From Pseudomonas sp. (lineage in GTDB: Bacteria > Pseudomonadota > Gammaproteobacteria > Pseudomonadales > Pseudomonadaceae): a stretch of DNA of 64,000 nucleotides. Below are positions 1 through 8,696 of the stretch, piece after piece. Where the stretch lies: assembly GCA_022448005.1 (NCBI GenBank), contig JAKUTK010000006.1:76812-140811 (forward strand). Direction: 5' to 3'. The notes beneath the pieces are model-generated. The model searched no databases. It was given only the letters and a program-made list of their open reading frames with translations, and was not told the DNA's origin. Every line of letters starts with the position of its first letter. The stretch's first letter is position 1. Made by a program: the position numbers and the translations under genes.

Positions 1-267
1 GTTGCTCGTTCGTTCGGCGCAATTGTCGATCTGCTGACGCGTGATGCCTCGGTGATCGGCGACGCGGAAAGCTACCGTTCAGGCGTCAATCTGTTGAGCT
101 ACCTGCTGCCTGACCTAGGAGCACTGGATGTGCGCATGATCGCGCTGTACGGCAAGCTGGAACTACTGCCCGCTGACTGGCCGTGGCTAGTGCTATCGAG
201 CCTTGCCTACACGGTCGGTTTGCTGGCACTGGCGGTATGGGCGCTGCAACGCAAGCGTTTCGCCTGA
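1..267 (+). CDS. ABC-2 type transporter permease, C-terminal end only
   Basis: The reading frame is open from the first base and ends at TGA 265-267, so the 5' part lies outside the window. The last 88 residues are visible. They include a hydrophobic segment (about residues 60-80 of the visible part) followed by a short basic tail ending in QRKRFA, which is the usual end of an ABC-2 permease. The next two genes follow with 1 bp spacing and a 4-bp overlap, and the third is an ABC ATPase. This makes the gene the membrane subunit of the same exporter. The substrate cannot be read from this fragment. Confidence 0.7.
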   Translation, partial: VARSFGAIVDLLTRDASVIGDAESYRSGVNLLSYLLPDLGALDVRMIALYGKLELLPADWPWLVLSSLAYTVGLLALAVWALQRKRFA

Positions 268-268
268 C

Positions 269-1105
269 ATGGTTAAACGACGCTCTTTACTGCTAGCCCT
301 GCTGGGATTCGCACTGTTCGCTGGAGTGGCCGCGTGGCGCGCCAAGCAGCCATTGGCACTCGAGCCACAATTTTTTGTGGATCGCGTGGTAATCCCAGCA
401 CCCATTCTTGTCGCGCTGCATGGCGGAGACCGCTTCCTGGCTGCAGATCTCGAAACCATGCGTCTGGCTGCGACCGGCCTGGATGACCGAGGCGTTGACA
501 CGGGTTATCTGGTCCGTGCTCAGCGGGAGGTCGCTCGGCTCAACCCTTGCCACGAAGACAACTATTATCTGGCCAACGGCCTTCTGACTTGGGGTGGCGC
601 GGTCGAAGAAGGCAATGACGTTTTGCGTGCGGCCGTTGAATGTCGCTTCTGGGATGAGATTCCACCGTTTTTCTACGGCATCAACCTTTCGTTCTTCCAA
701 CACAACAACGAAGAAGCCGCACGGGTGTTGGAAATCGGTGCGCAGCGCTCCCCTCAGAACGCCGCCGCCATGCGCAAGCTGGCAGTAATGCTACGCGCCG
801 AGCAGTTCGCCGATGAGCGCCTTGCCCTCAATTACCTGATCCAGCAGCGCGACAGCGCCGCCGATCCTAAACTGCAGGACATGCTCGACAAGCGCGTCAT
901 TCGCCTGCAGGGTTTGATTGCGCTTCGCGAGGCGCAGAGACGCTACGAGCAAGAACATGGCCCGCTCACAACTCTTGATCAGTTGGTCGAACAGCACCTG
1001 ATCGACAATTTGCCAGCGGACCCCTTGCGCCTCGGCTACGAATTGCGTGATGGGCACATCGAACTGAAAAAACTGAAGATTGCCGGATTGGAGGAACAGC
1101 CTTGA
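269..1105 (+). CDS. TPR-like protein of an ABC export cassette, function unknown
   Basis: The gene codes for 278 residues with one N-terminal hydrophobic segment (about residues 6-22) that could be an anchor or uncleaved signal. The rest is helical and rich in Ala, Leu and Arg, with a TPR-like rhythm around residues 85-200. I do not recognise a family with certainty. The ATG at 269 starts one base after the permease stop. The gene overlaps the ATPase downstream by 4 bp (TTGA), so all three are translationally coupled. This suggests a periplasmic or membrane-attached accessory subunit of the exporter. A longer frame from 203 would overlap the permease and was not chosen. Confidence 0.75.
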   Translation: MVKRRSLLLALLGFALFAGVAAWRAKQPLALEPQFFVDRVVIPAPILVALHGGDRFLAADLETMRLAATGLDDRGVDTGYLVRAQREVARLNPCHEDNYYLANGLLTWGGAVEEGNDVLRAAVECRFWDEIPPFFYGINLSFFQHNNEEAARVLEIGAQRSPQNAAAMRKLAVMLRAEQFADERLALNYLIQQRDSAADPKLQDMLDKRVIRLQGLIALREAQRRYEQEHGPLTTLDQLVEQHLIDNLPADPLRLGYELRDGHIELKKLKIAGLEEQP

Positions 1106-1998
1106 GCGCAGCCGTAGAGTTTAAGGGTGTCAGCCATACCTACCGAGCCAAGGGCAAACAGGTTCAGGCGGTGCGGGATGTAAGCTTCAGCTTGGCCGAA
1201 GGCGAGGTGTTCGGCTTTGTCGGCCCCAACGGCGCAGGCAAGTCCACGACGATCAAGATCATGCTGGACATCATTAACGACTACCAGGGTCAGGTGACGC
1301 TTTACGGCATTGATGCCCGCCGGGCCGAAGCCCGACAGGGCATGGCCTATGTGCCGGAAGCGCCGGCGCTGTATGACCAGTTCACACCCCTGGAAATCCT
1401 GCGCATGGGCCTGTCGATGTACGGTATCAAGCGCAGCGATGCGGATGCTTGGTGCTTGCAGTGGCTGGAGCGATTCTCCGTGGATGGCACCGGTAAGCGG
1501 CGGATGCGCGAGCTCTCCAAAGGGAACGCACAACGGGTCGCGCTGGCACACGCCATGGCTGTCGAGCCACGCCTGCTCATCCTCGACGAGCCGCTGTCCG
1601 GCCTTGACCCGGTGGGCCGCAAGGATGTGGTCGAGATCCTCAATGAGTACAAGAAACAAGGTGGCGCGATCTTCTTCACTTCTCACGTGCTGCATGACGT
1701 GGAACGAATCGCCGACCGCTTCGGCTTTATCAACAAAGGCCAGCTGGTCACCGTACGCTCGCCGCGCGAACTGGCGGCCGAACGTGCTGACTGTTTTATC
1801 CTGCGTTACCAGGCGGATCAGTCGCTAACGCCCGAGTGCATCGCGCTTCGCCCCGGCGAGTTCGAGTGCGAGCTTGCGCAAAGCGAGCTTCCGGCCGCCA
1901 TCGCGCAGCTGGGCAACACCGGCGGCCACCTGCTGACCGTCAAGCCTGCCGTATCACTAGAGACTGTGTTCTTCCGCATTCTCGCCGAAGCCTCCTAG
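1102..1998 (+). CDS. ABC transporter ATP-binding protein
   Basis: This is a 298-residue nucleotide-binding subunit. Walker A is GPNGAGKST near residue 40, the signature is LSKGNAQRVALA near residue 140, and Walker B is LLILDEPLSGLDPVG near 160, with the switch histidine in FFTSHVLHDVE. The signature has LSKGN in place of LSGGQ, common in ABC-2 type exporters. The start codon is TTG at 1102, inside the stop of the previous gene, so translation is coupled. The roughly 75 residues after the ATPase core match the extra C-terminal region seen in these export ATPases. It powers the exporter whose permease enters at the left edge. Confidence 0.9.
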   Translation: MSAAVEFKGVSHTYRAKGKQVQAVRDVSFSLAEGEVFGFVGPNGAGKSTTIKIMLDIINDYQGQVTLYGIDARRAEARQGMAYVPEAPALYDQFTPLEILRMGLSMYGIKRSDADAWCLQWLERFSVDGTGKRRMRELSKGNAQRVALAHAMAVEPRLLILDEPLSGLDPVGRKDVVEILNEYKKQGGAIFFTSHVLHDVERIADRFGFINKGQLVTVRSPRELAAERADCFILRYQADQSLTPECIALRPGEFECELAQSELPAAIAQLGNTGGHLLTVKPAVSLETVFFRILAEAS

Positions 1999-2057
1999 GC
2001 GTAATCGTACAGACTGCCTTTTGACGGGATGCACCTTGTTGCGCCGACCATAGGCCG

Positions 2058-2092
2058 CATTCGCCGCGAGGCGCGCCTCCTACAGAAGCTTG
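2058..2092 (+). repeat. REP-like palindromic element
   Basis: The sequence has the layout of a Pseudomonas REP: TTCGC at 2059-2063, a GC-rich self-complementary core, and CTCCTAC at the 3' side. It lies in the gap between the ABC ATPase and the YtoQ gene. Its core differs from the REP pair at 49111-49170, so it would belong to another REP subfamily. The assignment rests on pattern only. Confidence 0.4.
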
Positions 2093-2196
2093 ATCCCCCC
2101 TAGGCTGCCGCCAGTGACTGGCCTTGAGGCGCCTAGCGAGCTAGCATCCGACCTCTGTTGCCAAGCCCAGCGCGGCCCAACACCTCAGGAGGATTC

Positions 2197-2634
2197 ATGA
2201 GCTTTACCGTTTATCTGTCCGGCGAGATTCACACCGACTGGCGCGACGAGATCAAGCGTGGCGCCGACGCAGCCGGATTGGATGTGCGATTCACCTCCGC
2301 CGTAACCGATCACGAAGCCAGCGATGCCGCCGGTGATTGCCTAGGCGACGAGCCGAATGCCTTCTGGCGCGACCACAAGTCGTCCAAGGTCAATGCAATC
2401 CGCACCAAAACGCTGATCCAGGGAGCGGACCTCGTGGTGGTGCGTTTCGGCGACAAGTACAAGCAGTGGAACGCGGCGTTTGATGCCGGTTACTGCGCGG
2501 CTCTAGGCAAGCCTTATGTCACGCTGCATGACGACGACATTGTGCACCCGCTGAAGGAAGTCGATGCGGCTGCCATGGCTTGGGCCACCACCACCGAACA
2601 GGTCATGGAAATTTTGAAATACGTGGTGCAGTAA
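2197..2634 (+). CDS. YtoQ family protein
   Basis: The protein has 145 residues, close to the usual length of the YtoQ family. It starts MSFTVYLSGEIHTDW, a typical N-terminus for the family, and carries the conserved segments FWRDHKSSKVNAIRT and VVVRFGDKYKQWNAAFDAG. The fold is expected to resemble nucleoside 2-deoxyribosyltransferases (inference), and the cellular role is not known. A strong ribosome site, CAGGAGG at 2186-2192, lies 4 bases before the ATG at 2197 and excludes the longer frame from 2158. The gene stands alone between the ABC cassette and the broken aer gene. Confidence 0.88.
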   Translation: MSFTVYLSGEIHTDWRDEIKRGADAAGLDVRFTSAVTDHEASDAAGDCLGDEPNAFWRDHKSSKVNAIRTKTLIQGADLVVVRFGDKYKQWNAAFDAGYCAALGKPYVTLHDDDIVHPLKEVDAAAMAWATTTEQVMEILKYVVQ

Positions 2635-2723
2635 GTGCCGGAGGAGTTGCAACTGGCACACATCAAATGCGATATCCACTCTGGAAGCTATTTGCCGGCC
2701 CCCAAAAGAAACCCCGCCACATG

Positions 2724-2761
2724 GGCGTAAGGCTGTTCACTTAAGCGGAGCAGCCTTACGG
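2724..2761. mobile_element. Orphan end of the IS4-family element
   Basis: These 38 bases match the reverse complement of 42451-42488, the right end of the IS remnant, at 37 of 38 positions. The match covers the 20-base terminal repeat and 15 bases of the transposase 3' end. No other transposase sequence is present here. The segment forms a hairpin with perfect arms CGTAAGGCTG and CAGCCTTACG. It lies between a CCCCGCC-type arm (2711-2717) and GCCGGGCTTTTT (2767-2778), as if it had entered the loop of a terminator. Confidence 0.75.
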
Positions 2762-2798
2762 CTTGATGCCGGGCTTTTTGTTACTTTTCAGAGCGCCA

Positions 2799-4405
2799 TC
2801 AGCGGTTGAAGCGTTCCACCAGCGCGCGCAATCCGCGTGCAGCACCTTCCAGCTCGCGACCGCGCTGCATGGTTAGATCGGCTTTACTGACATTGCTGTC
2901 GGTCGTCACCGCGATACTGGTGACCTGCCGCGCAATATCCTCGGCCACATGCGCCTGCTCATCAGCGGCAGCGGCCATTTGCTGGCTCATGCCGGTGATA
3001 CGGCTCACGGCATCACGAATACCTTGCAGCGCCTGCTGCGTCTCGATGACCTGCGCCAGCCCTTGCGCCGCCTCCTTGTCGCCCACCTGAGCAATAGCGA
3101 CAGCCTCATCAGCCTTACTGGTCAGCGACTGGATAATGGACTGGATCTGCTGCGTCGAATCGCGAGTCTTGCTAGCCAACGCTCGCACCTCGTCCGCTAC
3201 GACAGCGAAACCTCTCCCCTGCTCACCCGCCCGCGCGGCTTCGATAGCGGCGTTGAGTGCCAGCAGATTGGTCTGTTCAGCGATGCTCTGGATGATGCCT
3301 GCAGCGGACATGATTTGCTGGGTCTCCCCAGCCAGTTCGTTCACCGTATTGCCAATGTTGCTGACCGTGTTGGCCAACATCTCCATTGCTTTACGGGTAT
3401 TGTCAGCCACCCGATCGCCGTCACTGGCCAGCGAGTTTGCCGTGGTTGCCTCCTCGGCGGTCTGTTGCACGTGACTGGCGACTTCGGTAATCGACGCGGT
3501 CATCTCGGTCACTGCTGTGGCCGTCATGTCCGTCTCACCACGCTGCTGGCGCAGGTCGTTCTCGGTCTGGCTGGCCAGCACCGAGGTTTCAGCCGAGGCG
3601 CTTTCGACCTGACCGGCGAGATCGGACAGGCGTGTCAGGGCGGTACGCAGGCGTGCGTCTTCGCTGATGAGTGCCATTTCCAACCGCGCGGCATTGCCAT
3701 GCTGATGTGTGTAAGTCAGCGCAACGATCGATGTGTGTAAGTCAGCGCAACGATCGGATCGGCGAAAGCCTGCGGGACACTCTGGATGATTCGCTCCAAT
3801 TGCCGCTCGGTAGCGGCATGGCAACTGAGGCCCAGCGCGAAAAAGAGCCCAAGCACAACCGCTACCTCGACCGCCGTCGGCAGCCAGAGGATACCCGCAG
3901 AGGCCAAAATCGCCGCGCCGACAGGTAGCGCCAGAATGCGCGCCCAGCCCTGGCATCGGCGAACTAAGGAAACCGCTGCTTTGCCAGTACGCAGACGTTC
4001 GTATAACGCCGTGGCTTGTGCCACCTGTTCTGCAGTCGGCTTGACCCGTACCGACTCAAAGCCGGTCAGCTTGCCGTCGTCGAGAATCGGCGTGACGTAA
4101 GCACTGACCCAGTAGTAATCGCCATTCTTGCAGCGGTTCTTGACCACACCCATCCAGCTCTTGCCGGCCTTCAAGTAGCCCCACATGGCTTGGAAAACAA
4201 CTGGCGGCATGTCTGGATGACGCACCAGATTGTGATCGCTGCCGATCAGCTCAGCCCTTGAATAGCCGCTAATCGCAACAAACTCATCGTTGCAGTAAAG
4301 AATCTTACCTTGGGTGTCGGTTGCAGAGATCAGTCGCTGCTGCGCCGGAAAGCTTCGCTCGGTGTTGCTTACCGGTCCGTTATTTCTCATTGCTGTGAAC
4401 TCCAT
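2799..4405 (-). pseudogene. aer: Aerotaxis receptor Aer (PAS methyl-accepting protein), frameshifted
   Basis: Two pieces together make one Aer-type receptor. The 5' piece (4405 to 3716) codes for a PAS domain (about residues 20-125, with GYSRAELIGSDHNLVRHPDMP) and two membrane segments near 160-200. The 3' piece (readable down to 2799) codes for the cytoplasmic signalling domain with the hairpin tip [19 protein letters not shown]. The break is a perfect 26-bp tandem duplication at 3704-3755. Because 26 is not a multiple of three, the frame shifts and a TGA follows at 3716-3718. Removing one copy restores a continuous frame reading [16 protein letters not shown], giving about 520 residues, the normal Aer length. 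In the family the PAS domain binds FAD and senses redox state. Here the receptor should be inactive unless one copy is lost. Confidence 0.88.
3704..3755. repeat. 26-bp perfect tandem duplication inside aer
   Basis: Bases 3704-3729 and 3730-3755 are identical, each beginning GATGTGTGTAAGTCAGCGCA and ending ACGATC. The unit length shifts the reading frame of aer. A duplication this exact is expected to be unstable and able to collapse by slippage or RecA-dependent recombination. Confidence 0.95.
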
Positions 4406-4555
4406 GGTGGCGATTCAATGCCATTCAGACTCGCCAGTCACAACGAATCAAACTGTTAAAAGAATCGGACGGAGCTCGGCGAACTTGAGGATTGTCAGGT
4501 TTATTTAGACGAACGTCGACCAACGGCGGCGTCGGTCAGCGCTGGCGATACGCGA

Positions 4556-4777
4556 TTAGCGAGCGGATTGACGCAGCTCGACGAATAACCCTTCCACTTT
4601 TGTCCGCGCCCAGGGTGTCTTGCGCAGGAAGGTCAGGCTCGACTTGATACTGGGGTCGCTTTTGAAACAGCGAATATCGACGCGTTCCGCCAGTCCGTCC
4701 CAGCCATAGCGAGCCTGCAGCTCGATGAGTATCGATTCCAGCGTCACGCCATGAAGAGGGTCTTGGGGTTGGGTCAT
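4556..4777 (-). CDS. VF530 / DUF2132 family DNA-binding-like protein
   Basis: This 73-residue protein begins [17 protein letters not shown] and contains [28 protein letters not shown] (in short pieces: GWDGLA, RCF, PSIKSSL), the conserved core of the VF530 family. Structures of the family resemble small nucleic-acid-binding folds, but no function has been proven. The ATG at 4777 was chosen over a longer frame from 4858 because that extension reads through the terminator of the next gene and is not family-like. It ends in a basic tail. It stands alone and is probably transcribed from its own promoter after the terminator at 4819-4843. Confidence 0.8.
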   Translation of the reverse strand: MTQPQDPLHGVTLESILIELQARYGWDGLAERVDIRCFKSDPSIKSSLTFLRKTPWARTKVEGLFVELRQSAR

Positions 4778-4818
4778 GGTGGCCTCAGACCTTGAGCAGG
4801 CAGCGCCTGCGGGTGAAT

Positions 4819-4843
4819 AAAAAGGCCCGCCGGGGCGGGCCTT
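4819..4843 (-). terminator. Intrinsic terminator of the DJ-1/PfpI gene
   Basis: On the minus strand a GC-rich hairpin with arms AAGGCCCGCC and GGCGGGCCTT is followed by five T. It lies 17 bases after the stop codon of the upstream minus-strand gene. Confidence 0.85.
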
Positions 4844-4859
4844 CGAACGGAGCGGCATC

Positions 4860-5441
4860 TTACAGGCTGATGCGGGTCCCGAGCAGCTCGAGAAATGCAG
4901 CCAACCAGGCGGGATGTGCCGGCCACGCCGGGGCAGTCACGAGATTGTCCTCGGTGTGCGCTTTATCAACGTCGATACCGACAAATTCACCACCGGCCAG
5001 CCGAACCTCCGGCGCGCAGGCAGGATAAGCGCTACACGCACGCCCTCGCAGCACATCAGCGGCAGCCAGTAACTGAGCGCCGTGGCACACCGCGGCAATC
5101 GGCTTTTTCGCCTCACCAAATGCCTTCACCAGTTTTATCACCTGCTCGTTGAGCCGCAGATACTCAGGCGAGCGGCCACCCGGCACCACCAGTGCGTCAT
5201 AGTCCTCGGCGCGCACCTCGGCGAAATCGAAGTTCAGCGCAAAATTGTGGCCGGGCTTCTCGCTATAGGTCTGATCGCCTTCGAAATCGTGAATCGCTGT
5301 GCGCACGGTGTCGCCAGCCTTCTTGTTCGGGCAGACCGCATGCACGGTATGACCAACCATCTGCAGGGCCTGAAACGGCACCATGGTTTCGTAGTCTTCG
5401 ACGTAGTCACCGACCAGCATCAGAATTTTCTTCGCAGCCAT
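4860..5441 (-). CDS. DJ-1/PfpI family protein
   Basis: The 193-residue protein has the class I glutamine-amidotransferase-like fold of the DJ-1/PfpI family. The nucleophile elbow is visible as [10 protein letters not shown] near residue 118, with the catalytic Cys followed by His. The acidic residue expected near the N-terminus is present in [10 protein letters not shown]. Family members act as glyoxalase-like enzymes, deglycases or peptidases, and the sequence does not decide which. The ATG at 5441 is preceded by AGGGAGAG. The gene is followed by a strong terminator, so it forms a single-gene unit. Confidence 0.87.
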   Translation of the reverse strand: MAAKKILMLVGDYVEDYETMVPFQALQMVGHTVHAVCPNKKAGDTVRTAIHDFEGDQTYSEKPGHNFALNFDFAEVRAEDYDALVVPGGRSPEYLRLNEQVIKLVKAFGEAKKPIAAVCHGAQLLAAADVLRGRACSAYPACAPEVRLAGGEFVGIDVDKAHTEDNLVTAPAWPAHPAWLAAFLELLGTRISL

Positions 5442-5495
5442 CAGAACGCTCTCCCTTTTCAGTTGGACACTTTATAAACGGCTCGGCCCGTGCCG

Positions 5496-6656
5496 TCAGC
5501 CGCTTCGGTTGAAGATATTGATCACGAGCCGATCGAGCAGGCCCCACAGCCGCTGGTACATCCGCAGGTAAAGGGGGCGCGCATGCCACTGATGCAGGTC
5601 GATCTCGAGGCTCTGATTGAAGTCGTGCTCGAAGCTCTTGGCAACGTCGGCGCTTAGCTGCGAGTCGACCGCTTCCAGGTTCGCCTCAAGATTCCAGCGC
5701 AGATTCCAATGATCGAAGTTGCACGAGCCGACACTCACCCAGTCATCGACCAAAACGAGTTTCAGGTGCAAAAAGTGTGGCTGATATTCATGAATTCGCA
5801 CGCCTGCGCGAAGCAGTCTTGGATAGAAGCGTTGCCCGGCATAGCGCACGGACGGATGGTCGGTGTTGCGGCTGGTCAGCAGCAGTCGAACCTCGACGCC
5901 GCGGCGAGCCGCGCGCATCAGCTCCCGCCGGACCTTGCCCGTCGGCAGAAAATATGGAGTGGCCAGCCAGATACGCCGCTCAGCCCTTCGCAGGTTGCGC
6001 AACAGGCTGTGGAGAATGTCTCGATGCTGACGCGCAGCGGAATAGGCCACCCGCCCTGCTCCATCGAGCGCATCGGGCGCGGCGGGAATCTTCGGCAACT
6101 GCCGAGGCAACGGCAGCTGCCAGATCCGGCGTTTGAGGCACAGGGTCCATTGCACATCGAACAGGCGCTGCCAGTCCTCCATCACCGACCCGCTGATTTC
6201 CACCATCGCCTCGTGCCAATGCTCGTCCGGCTTGTCCGGGTTCCAGAACTCGTCTGTCGCACCGGCGCCTCCGACAAAGCAGCACAGGTCATCGATCAGG
6301 ATCAGCTTGCGGTGATCGCGATGAAGGTTGCGGAATTTGAGCGTTAGCTTGAGCGGATTGTATTGGCGCAGGTCGACCCCAGCGTCGAGCAGCCGCTGAC
6401 GCGTCTTCTGCCCGAGTTTCAAGCAACCGAAGCCATCGAACAGGCAGCGTACGCGTACGCCACGACCGGCTGCGGCAATCAGCGTGTCGACCAGCCGATC
6501 GGTACAGAGCCCGTCCTCGACCAGATAAAGCTCTATATCCACACGCTGCTGCGCGGTATCAATACGCTGCAATATCTGCGGAAAAAACTGCGGGCCGTCG
6601 AGCAGCAACCGAAAACGATTACCTTCGCGCCATGGAAACACCTCGCCGGCGAGCAT
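5496..6656 (-). CDS. clsB: Cardiolipin synthase, phospholipase D family (ClsB-like)
   Basis: The enzyme makes cardiolipin by phosphatidyl transfer in the inner membrane. Two HKD motifs typical of the phospholipase D superfamily are seen: HRKLILID in the first half and HLKLVLVD in the second, each followed by a GG or GS segment (FVGGAGATDEFW and SVGSCNFDHWN). There is no N-terminal pair of membrane helices, which fits the ClsB type and not ClsA. The length of 386 residues from the ATG at 6656 is usual. A TTG at 6695 would add 13 residues with no family likeness. A basic amphipathic C-terminal tail (WGLLDRLVINIFNRSG) may bind the membrane. Confidence 0.87.
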   Translation of the reverse strand: MLAGEVFPWREGNRFRLLLDGPQFFPQILQRIDTAQQRVDIELYLVEDGLCTDRLVDTLIAAAGRGVRVRCLFDGFGCLKLGQKTRQRLLDAGVDLRQYNPLKLTLKFRNLHRDHRKLILIDDLCCFVGGAGATDEFWNPDKPDEHWHEAMVEISGSVMEDWQRLFDVQWTLCLKRRIWQLPLPRQLPKIPAAPDALDGAGRVAYSAARQHRDILHSLLRNLRRAERRIWLATPYFLPTGKVRRELMRAARRGVEVRLLLTSRNTDHPSVRYAGQRFYPRLLRAGVRIHEYQPHFLHLKLVLVDDWVSVGSCNFDHWNLRWNLEANLEAVDSQLSADVAKSFEHDFNQSLEIDLHQWHARPLYLRMYQRLWGLLDRLVINIFNRSG

Positions 6657-6860
6657 CACGCTTGCACGCCTCGGGCCGACCACGCAGGGAAGCAACTACC
6701 GATACAGCTGGAAGACATTGAAATCCTTGTCCGGTGAACGCTGAGGCACGGAATATGCCTAGCCAGGATCAGCGGCTCCTGTCGTAAGCCGTGATGGCAC
6801 GCCTGTTATAGGTTCGCGCCGCCGTGCAGAGTTCCCGCCTCGGTGGCTTTATCGCATCGT

Positions 6861-7763
6861 TCAGTCCCGGTCACGCTGAGGCGTCAGTGCGAAAGCCGCC
6901 GCTGCCTTGTCCAGCCGCTTGGCCTGTGCCTGACGCGCCAACTGCAATATCCCGCGATCGCGCTGCCATAGCTTGGTCCAATGGCCCGGACCTTCATCGA
7001 GGGCCGTATCCAGCGCAGGTAAGGTTGCGGCCCATTGTGCATCGAGCGCAGCCAGCAACAGCTGCGTCGAAACCTCAGCAGGCGGCAGGTGCGATACTTC
7101 GGCTGCAGCCGCCAGCAGACCGATCAATCTGAGCTGCAGCGCCTGCGGCCATGCGCACTCCAAGGCGATTCCATACAACCAGCTGACCATGGCGACGAGC
7201 ACGTACAGGTCTTCCAGCGTGCGGAACGGCTTGACGTAGTCGTCCCAGCCGTCACCCGCCAACCGCTGACATGGCACCCGCTCGAGGCGCAAGCGCCCAT
7301 GCACGACATCCGGTACCAGCGGCAGCGGCGGCATGTCCTCGATAGTAACGCCCCGGTCACCGCAACCCACGACGCACAGGCTGAGCCTTGCCGGCTCGCC
7401 TGGCGCCTCGTCTCGTGCCGGAACCAACAACCAGGCCGCCGCCGATCCAGCAATGACAAAGTCCTTGCTGCCGGTAAGCGTCAATCTATCCAGCCGAGTC
7501 TGCATATCCGCCGGACGCAGCTTGCGCTGCTCGGTCGCGCATAGCGCACCGATACCCGCTGGCGCCGACGGCCAGAGCCGTCGCAACGCGGCCTGATAGC
7601 CGACCAGAAACGCCAGACCAGGCGTGGCGGCTTGACGGCCGCCGCGCACCGCCAACTCGAACGGGTCACCGCCTCCATTGGCCTGTACCTCGCCAAACCA
7701 ATCGTCGAGCGCCGCAGGCCGCGGCAAGCGTTCAATCGGACCAAGCACAGTGTGCCAAGACAT
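6861..7763 (-). CDS. Acyl-CoA dehydrogenase-like protein, short form
   Basis: This is a 300-residue protein, shorter than typical acyl-CoA dehydrogenases of about 380. The segment LTGSKDFVIAGSAAAWLLV matches the flavin-proximal middle domain in which a GxKxFVT-type strand is conserved. The C-terminal half is helical. A catalytic glutamate cannot be placed with certainty, so it may be a flavoprotein with another role or an inactive relative. The ATG at 7763 has GGAGAG 6 bases upstream. It is divergent from olsB-olsA across 186 bases, a neighbourhood also known in Pseudomonas, suggesting a link to acyl chains used for ornithine lipids (inference). Confidence 0.65.
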   Translation of the reverse strand: MSWHTVLGPIERLPRPAALDDWFGEVQANGGGDPFELAVRGGRQAATPGLAFLVGYQAALRRLWPSAPAGIGALCATEQRKLRPADMQTRLDRLTLTGSKDFVIAGSAAAWLLVPARDEAPGEPARLSLCVVGCGDRGVTIEDMPPLPLVPDVVHGRLRLERVPCQRLAGDGWDDYVKPFRTLEDLYVLVAMVSWLYGIALECAWPQALQLRLIGLLAAAAEVSHLPPAEVSTQLLLAALDAQWAATLPALDTALDEGPGHWTKLWQRDRGILQLARQAQAKRLDKAAAAFALTPQRDRD

Positions 7764-7949
7764 GGGTTCTCTCCAGCAGATCCGGTTGGTTCTGGCGGCT
7801 TGAACGCCGTCATCCAAGCATCACGAATCCGTAACAACCGTGACACCGCCCCTGCCTAGCCTCTGGCATCACGGACTGACGGAACGCCAACCATAACAAC
7901 CATGCGCTCCGGATGCATTGCCACTGCCAGGCTGACCAGGAGATTGAGC

Positions 7950-8696
7950 ATGACCACCATTGCCTTCCCCCGCGTGACGCGACAACTGCAGGCGGTACGC
8001 CTGCTCGGCGACGATGCAATACGTGAGGCTCAGGCGCTGCGTTATCAGGTATTCAACGGCGAGTATGGCGCTCAGATGCAGGGCAGCGAGGCCGGTCTGG
8101 ACAGCGATGAGTTTGACGCTTACTGCAGCCATATCGGTGTACGCGACTCAGGCAGCGGTGAGCTTGTCGCAACCACGCGCCTGCTCGATAACCAGACGGC
8201 GCGTGGATTGGGACGGTTCTACAGCGAAAACGAATTCAACCTGCAAGGTCTGGCGGAGCTTGAGGGGCCAATTCTGGAAATTGGCCGGACCTGCGTTCAC
8301 CCGGCCTACCGCAACGGCGCGACCATCGCCGTGCTCTGGGCGGAACTGGCTGACGTGCTAAACCAAGGTGGCTATCGATATCTCATGGGCTGCGCCAGCA
8401 TTCCAATGCGCGACGGCGGCGTTCAGGCCCAGGCCATCATGCAGCGACTGCGCGAGCGTCATCTTTCGACGGAGCTGCTACACGCATGCCCTAAAAATCC
8501 GCTACCGGCGCTTGCGTTGCCCGACAACGTCATCGCTGAGACACCTGCGCTGCTCAAGGCCTACATGCGACTGGGGGCAAAGATCTGCGGTGAACCTTGC
8601 TGGGATCCAGATTTTCAGGTCGCAGACCTCTTCATTCTCCTCAAGCGCGACGAGCTGTGCCCGCGTTACGCCCGGCACTTCAAGGCAGCGGTCTGA
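7950..8696 (+). CDS. olsB: L-ornithine N(alpha)-acyltransferase OlsB
   Basis: The enzyme transfers a 3-hydroxyacyl group from acyl-ACP to the alpha-amino group of ornithine, the first step of ornithine lipid synthesis. The protein has 248 residues with the autoinducer-synthase-like/GNAT fold. Visible conserved pieces are [13 protein letters not shown] near residue 32, [15 protein letters not shown] near residue 110, and LMGCASIPM. The start is ATG 7950 with CAGGAG 8 bases before it; the longer frame from 7902 lacks a ribosome site. The next gene, olsA, starts directly after its stop. The layout matches the olsBA operon of Pseudomonas, where it responds to phosphate limitation, but I could not pick out a clear Pho box. 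Confidence 0.9.
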   Translation: MTTIAFPRVTRQLQAVRLLGDDAIREAQALRYQVFNGEYGAQMQGSEAGLDSDEFDAYCSHIGVRDSGSGELVATTRLLDNQTARGLGRFYSENEFNLQGLAELEGPILEIGRTCVHPAYRNGATIAVLWAELADVLNQGGYRYLMGCASIPMRDGGVQAQAIMQRLRERHLSTELLHACPKNPLPALALPDNVIAETPALLKAYMRLGAKICGEPCWDPDFQVADLFILLKRDELCPRYARHFKAAV

